DNA of 64,000 bases from Micromussa lordhowensis (taxonomy: Eukaryota > Cnidaria > Anthozoa > Scleractinia > Lobophylliidae), in the NCBI GenBank assembly GCA_964020085.1, contig OZ026595.1, positions 20,964,153-21,028,152 of the forward strand, written 5' to 3'. The notes beneath the pieces are model-generated. The model worked only from the letters and a program-made list of their open reading frames with translations, was not told the DNA's origin and made no database searches. A program made the translations under genes and the position numbers. Shown in pieces: positions 59,125 to 64,000 of this stretch; positions within the stretch are counted from its first letter, which is position 1; each line of letters starts with the position of its first letter.

Positions 59125-61850
59125 ATATACAGAGGAATCGCATTTCCGTTGCCATGGCGACCGCCCGCAGTTGGATTAACATACGCGTCCTCATCAATAA
59201 TCTATTGTCTCAGCGAAACGAAGCTTTTTAATTCAAAGTTTGTTAGCTTTACGCTCCCAAAGACGATTCAATACACATAATTAAATCACTAATCGCGATT
59301 CTAAACAGACAAAAGGCGAACTGAAGATTTGAACAACATAGTTCACGTAAGTTCATTAATTACCAAATATTTTCACTTCTAATGTCGAGCTAACCTTAAA
59401 ATTACTTTCTTATTTACTTTAAATACCTTTAGGAATATTGTCCGCCTCCAAAAACATATTCAGCATCTTTGCAAATCGTGGAAATCATGGAAATCGCTCG
59501 TTCGACAAAAGTCCGCCATTGTGATTTTGTGTGATTTGGCAACATTTGTTATGTAAGCATCATTAAGGTATCCCACGCGAAAATAGCCGTAAGCTTAGGG
59601 CTTTGGGATAACTTTGCTCATATTTACGATCATGTATGTGAGGCAATTTCAGGCTATTTTGTAGTTCTAGCCCGAAATTCCCTCGCATCCACGTTGGATT
59701 ACATTGTAATGCAAATCACAAAAAATAACCGTGAAAGGGGCTATTTTCTCAACTTCCTGTTGTCCAAAGTTCACAGGAAACGGAAGTATTCCGATTCTTT
59801 TTATGAATTTTATTCTTTTTATTCGGGCAAGCGTTGAAATTTACAGAATGTGATGGAAAACCGTCAAGGTGTCATAATCCCCAAAAGGCATGGACTCCTC
59901 AGCGACCTTTACGCGGCAAACGGTTTTGACGTCGCTTAACACGGCCTTTCTGCCAATATCTCGGTCACCTACGCGTTTTAAGCGACACTAAACCTCTCTG
60001 CTTATCTCATTAACCACTTTCTGGCGGTTTTGTGTAAATTTTTGGGTAATTTTTGGGCATTTTGGGAATGAGATATTTTTTCTCAAAGGATAGGTTAAAT
60101 TGAGGAAAATATGAAATGTTAAAGATTTGATGATTTGGAAAATTGAAATTTGAAGTGAAGAATTAGTAAAACGGATACCAAACAGTCCCCTAGCAACCTG
60201 GGGCTCTCCTTTGCGGGGGTCAACTGTCTGGTAGTGTTTCCAACCCATCTCATTTAATCCTAACAATTTCCTTTTTTATATCACTTCAAATTTCACGCCT
60301 ATTCATGTTTACCCCCGCCTTAATCCGGAGATCCTATATTAAATACTTTAATTTTAGATTTTATGTCCGTCAAGAGGACCTCCTTGTAGTCACGCTCCGG
60401 CAATTGCTCCTCAGTTTCTTTTTATTTGTTGCACATTGCTTTCCTTTTGTTTTGCCCATTATTGCTGACCACCGGTCTAAAACGTGTGCGCCTAAAACTT
60501 AACTGTAATTCTATCGCTTTCCCGCGTACTCTGTGAACGGTTTTGTTGTTTCACTGGCTAGGGCTTTTTGAATTGACACATCGCTCTGAGAAGGCTTGAC
60601 GTGTGCATAGATCTTTAGACAGCGAAAATTTTACATCGTTCTTGGAGAGAATCCCTCCTCTTTAAATGAATTAATGGTCTGTAGAATTGACGGTTTTCCG
60701 TGATATCTGGCCAAAACATTTACTGATAGATAAGGAACAAAAGGGTGTCGTTAAATTCTTTTGTTCTAATTTCTTTGCTCATGTCGTCGGCCTCTAGCGC
60801 AACACGTTACGCGAATTTTTTGATAGTGGGACTTGACGGATATATAGATAGCCAGTAGAGATAAAAGAAAATGCTGACAAACTTTGAGAGATTGATGCTT
60901 TGTGATTAACACTGCGCAAACATTTTGCAGCAGCGATCGCATTTGATATTCGATCAATTCGACAGAATTTCAGTCGGTCGTTTTGGCGTTAACGGCTTCT
61001 GCCGCATTAGGAAAGCAATCGGCAAAGCATGATATCATTTTATGGAATTTCAAAACCTTTCTATTGATATATAGCTTGAAAACAGCGCGCGTAGGAATTT
61101 TGTTTCTGGAGGACACTCGCGGTTCGTTATTTGTTCGTCACGCAATGCGGTCGTTCTATTTTAGGGGGTAGGGGTAGGGCAATTTCTATCCTGATACGCG
61201 ACCACTTGGAGCACACAATCTTGTTGAGTAGGAAGAGAGTAAATAAAGGAAAAGAAAGAATGACTATTGTAGTTTGCCTTTGTCTCCTGAGTCGTCTCCT
61301 GTTGTCATCATCTACTGCATTGCGTAACACTGTGGCCCTAAACTCGTACCAAGGTCTTTTCGCGCTGTGCTGATTTTTTTGGTTATTTTTCTCAAACATT
61401 GCGAACTCAATCCGAAAATTCACCCGAGTCTCTAAATTTCCCAACTTCCAGAAATCCAGACGATGCAAACACTTAACGAAGACCTAAGATTTTATATAGC
61501 TTGGCTGAATTTGTCTTTCGCGACAGTCGGAGAATTTTAGCGCCTTTGGCAAGTTTTTTTTTTCTCAAATTGTTTTTCTGTCACAAAACAGAACTAATAA
61601 ACATACCAATACCCCGCAACTAAGCAAACAAAAGGCGCCAAATATTGTGGCATGGCCAGGGTTTGTCTACTCAGGTAACTACTAATTAAATGTAGTCTTT
61701 AGTCACGTTGTGATTTCTTATTTTTTTATTTCGGCTAGTTCTTGGTTCTTTGATCTGCAATTTGTTGATAGCATAAATATTCTTGTTTTTCGGCCATTTC
61801 AACTTTAACAGAAAGAGAAAACAAACAGCGGTTACAAACATAACAATAAG
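59125..61850. other. No gene recognised, 59.1-61.9 kb
   Basis: Only short frames without recognisable domains on either strand. AT-rich, with no clear exon pattern. Confidence 0.4.
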
Positions 61851-61971
61851 GTCTCGCATGGTATATTTAACTGGACGTTTCGTATGTTACAACATACATC
61901 TTCAGAAGTGACGGTTACAAAATATGACGAGATTAAAAAGACAAAAACTAAAGCGAGGTATTGGTAACTAG

Positions 61972-62250
61972 CTAAGACAACAATGGAAAAAAGAAACTAC
62001 ATCCGGTGTGAATCGAATAAAGAAGGAGATTTTCACTACCGACGTTTTCATTTAGGGCGGGTTTCAAGTCCCGTATTAACAATGTTTCCTTGATTTTACA
62101 CTGTAAATCACATTGACCACTTGCTAAGATCTCAAAATGGCCCCATTTGATGTTGTGACCAGTGGAAATCGAATGCTCAGCAACAGCGGAGGCGTGAGCA
62201 ATTTGAGTGAGAGCTTTGAAGTGCTCAGTCTTTCTGTCATGTAATCTTCT
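61972..62250 (-). mobile_element. Penelope-like element fragment (GIY-YIG C-terminus)
   Basis: The minus-strand frame reads RRLHDRKTEHFKALTQ, then AVAEHSISTGHNIKWGHF, then CKIKETLLIRDLKPALNEN and a stop at 61972. This is the conserved end of Penelope-type polyproteins. Its 5' side is cut by the inverted-repeat element that starts at 62254. Confidence 0.7.
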
Positions 62251-62253
62251 TTT

Positions 62254-62504
62254 ATGATGACACAGAGAATTAACTCTGAAGTGTAAATTTAAGTGCTAAA
62301 TAAACCCGTGAATAACCCACTGGGCGTTAGCCCTAGTAAAGGGAATCAGGGAACCACCCGAGGTAAAGAAAAAATCTTTTGACCTCGGTGGGAATCGAAC
62401 CCACGACCTCCGGATTAGATCTACCGTTACTCTGCCGACTGAGCTACGAGCTTTTTATTTAGCACTTAAATTTACACTTCAGAGTTAATTCTCTGTGTCA
62501 TCAT
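62254..62504. mobile_element. Perfect 51 bp inverted repeat enclosing a tRNA-like sequence
   Basis: Arms 62254-62304 and 62454-62504 are exact inverse copies (ATGATGACACAGAG at one end, CTCTGTGTCATCAT at the other). The 149 bp spacer carries a tRNA-like sequence on the minus strand, with GCTCAGTCGGCAGAGT and GGGTTCGATTCCC boxes. Confidence 0.8.
62383..62455 (-). tRNA. tRNA-Arg(TCT)-like sequence, probably pseudo
   Basis: D arm (GCTC/GAGT) and T arm (GTGGG-TTCGATT-CCCAC) are good, and the anticodon loop contains TCT. The 5' acceptor strand pairs poorly with CGAGGTC and one extra base disturbs the anticodon stem. More likely an element-borne tRNA relic than a functional gene. Confidence 0.4.
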
Positions 62505-62989
62505 TTGTGTTCTTAGTGCTACGCGGCACAACATTCATATGTACCCTTACTTTCTCTTCGCCGCGATTCACCATCTAAATCGTCCCCAACTTTCTCGTAC
62601 AGGCACTTTGTCATCTGCGCTGGTTTGCTAGGGAGGGGGGGGGGAGGGAGGGAGGGTGTCTTTTACTGACACCTTCGCTTAGCTAGACGTCGAGTTTCCC
62701 GTGCCAAATAATCTTGATATTGACTGTATTGCTGTTGGTTATTGGTTATGCGTTGATTTGGCACCCAGGTACATGGGTGACGGGCCAATCTGCTAGCCAG
62801 GTTCGGGGGGTGGGGGGTTGGTCAGAGCTGGGTCTGTCTTTAAGCTGTCTGCGGGCATAGTTTTTGCAAATATGGTCAGATATATAAACGGCTAAACACT
62901 GAATAAATTGTTTCACTTATCCTAAGAGTGCTCTATACAAAATATGAATACGAATTTTCAGTTATATAATATTTATATTTGTTTTCTTC

Positions 62990-63095
62990 ACTATCATCAT
63001 CATCATCATCATCATCATCGTTATTATTATCATTGTTAAAATTATTATTAGTAGTAGCATTATTATTAATATTATTATCATTATTTTATTTTTAT
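62990..63095. repeat. (ATC)n/(ATT)n microsatellite
   Basis: ATC units followed by ATT-rich repeats; the poly-Ser/Leu frame across it is an artefact. Confidence 0.8.
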
Positions 63096-64000
63096 TTTTT
63101 TATTATATACCTCTACCCGCTAAAACGAGATGCGGTGACAGCCTTGCGTGACGAGCAATTGACGAACCCAGTAAGATTGTACTGTGAGCGCCGACACGCT
63201 TGGGAGCAATGGCCAGCAATCAAATGTAATACTTTTGTGTAGTACGTACAAAGCAAGCAACTATCCACGAATGACTTAGCCGTTGTTGATTTAGGTAGAT
63301 CATGATGCAGTGGTGATCATATGCGCCGAAAGATGATCATAGATTCCTGGTATTCGACCATTGAATACGTTGACAGTTGACAATGTACATCGGACGTTGT
63401 GTAAACAGAAGCAAACTTAACCGCTTAAAATGCGACGAGTGGTGAGAGAAACACGTCAAATCCGCTTTTGAAACTGCCTTTTACAGCAAATAAGGTAAGA
63501 ACATGTCGAAATTCTCAGCTCCATGTCTATTTATAGGTCAAGACATGTGGCGCATGCTAGACCCGTAAATTGAAATTCGATGACGTGTGGCAGATATTCG
63601 CATTTTTAACGCACTTTGAAAAGCTCTCATGTCGGTCACAATCGTTTGCCCAAAGAAATTTTTACAGGAACCTGTCGACCATCCTTCTGCGATTCAACCA
63701 CCAGAAGCTCAATCCATTTGAAGGTTTCTCACATGGTGAAAATCAATGATTCCTACGAAGTACTTTTAAGTGAATGAAATACATGTCTGCGAAATTTAAT
63801 TATTTTGCAACCAAAAAATAACGCAGCATTTCCCCAAATCAACCCAGTACATATTTAAACATTGCACAAAAATATTTGAGTGTTTTAAAGACGGAAGAAT
63901 GATGTGGTTTTGCATGCGAGGCTCTCAAAGTTGTTAAATAAAATGGCCCGTCAAATGACGATTTTAACGCGATTTGGTAATTTGCATATTTCTTTGAAAT

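Overview
This window is nuclear DNA of an animal, most likely an anthozoan cnidarian (coral or anemone). It is AT-rich, with large GT-AG introns, palindromic MITEs, tRNA-derived SINEs, LINE and Penelope-like fragments, galaxin-like Cys-Cys repeats (a family best known from corals), and an interstitial stretch of the animal telomere repeat. There are no operons or prokaryotic signals.

One very large plus-strand gene fills most of the window. I could join 32 coding exons from 13208 to 55765. Every splice phase matches and the reading frame closes (12,540 nt, about 4,179 residues). In order the product has: a signal peptide; an unrecognised Cys/Trp-rich domain; two galaxin-like cysteine-rich exons; one divergent single-exon LamG/pentraxin-like domain; nine pentraxin domains, each made by one pair of exons; a 10-residue linker microexon; a C-type lectin domain; a 3.2 kb exon with a LamG-like domain and long unassigned regions; and an alpha-helical tail with strongly hydrophobic Gly/Ala-rich segments. 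If the intron after 47831 is retained, the protein instead ends at 47873 (about 3,683 residues). A TATA box at 10834 and a strong splice donor at 10970 suggest a non-coding first exon.

The nine pentraxin cassettes (18802-42485) all have the same layout. The A exon enters in phase 1 and leaves in phase 2; the B exon enters in phase 2 and leaves in phase 1. Any cassette can therefore be skipped, or any A joined to any later B, without breaking the frame. Broken extra copies of A exons lie in the introns after A4, A7, A8 and A9, which shows repeated local exon duplication.

Left part (1-13185): 2379-3885 is a broken second copy of the same gene's C-terminal exons, split by a 600 bp SINE-like insertion. 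Its 3' flank (to about 6400, interrupted by a 1.3 kb element) matches the flank of the intact gene (about 55670-57720). This is a tandem segmental duplication. From 6400 to 10830 I see no gene.

Right part (57.8-64 kb): no host gene recognised. It holds an L1/Tx1-like reverse transcriptase fragment, a Penelope-like GIY-YIG fragment, a tRNA-like sequence inside a perfect 51 bp inverted repeat, and microsatellites.
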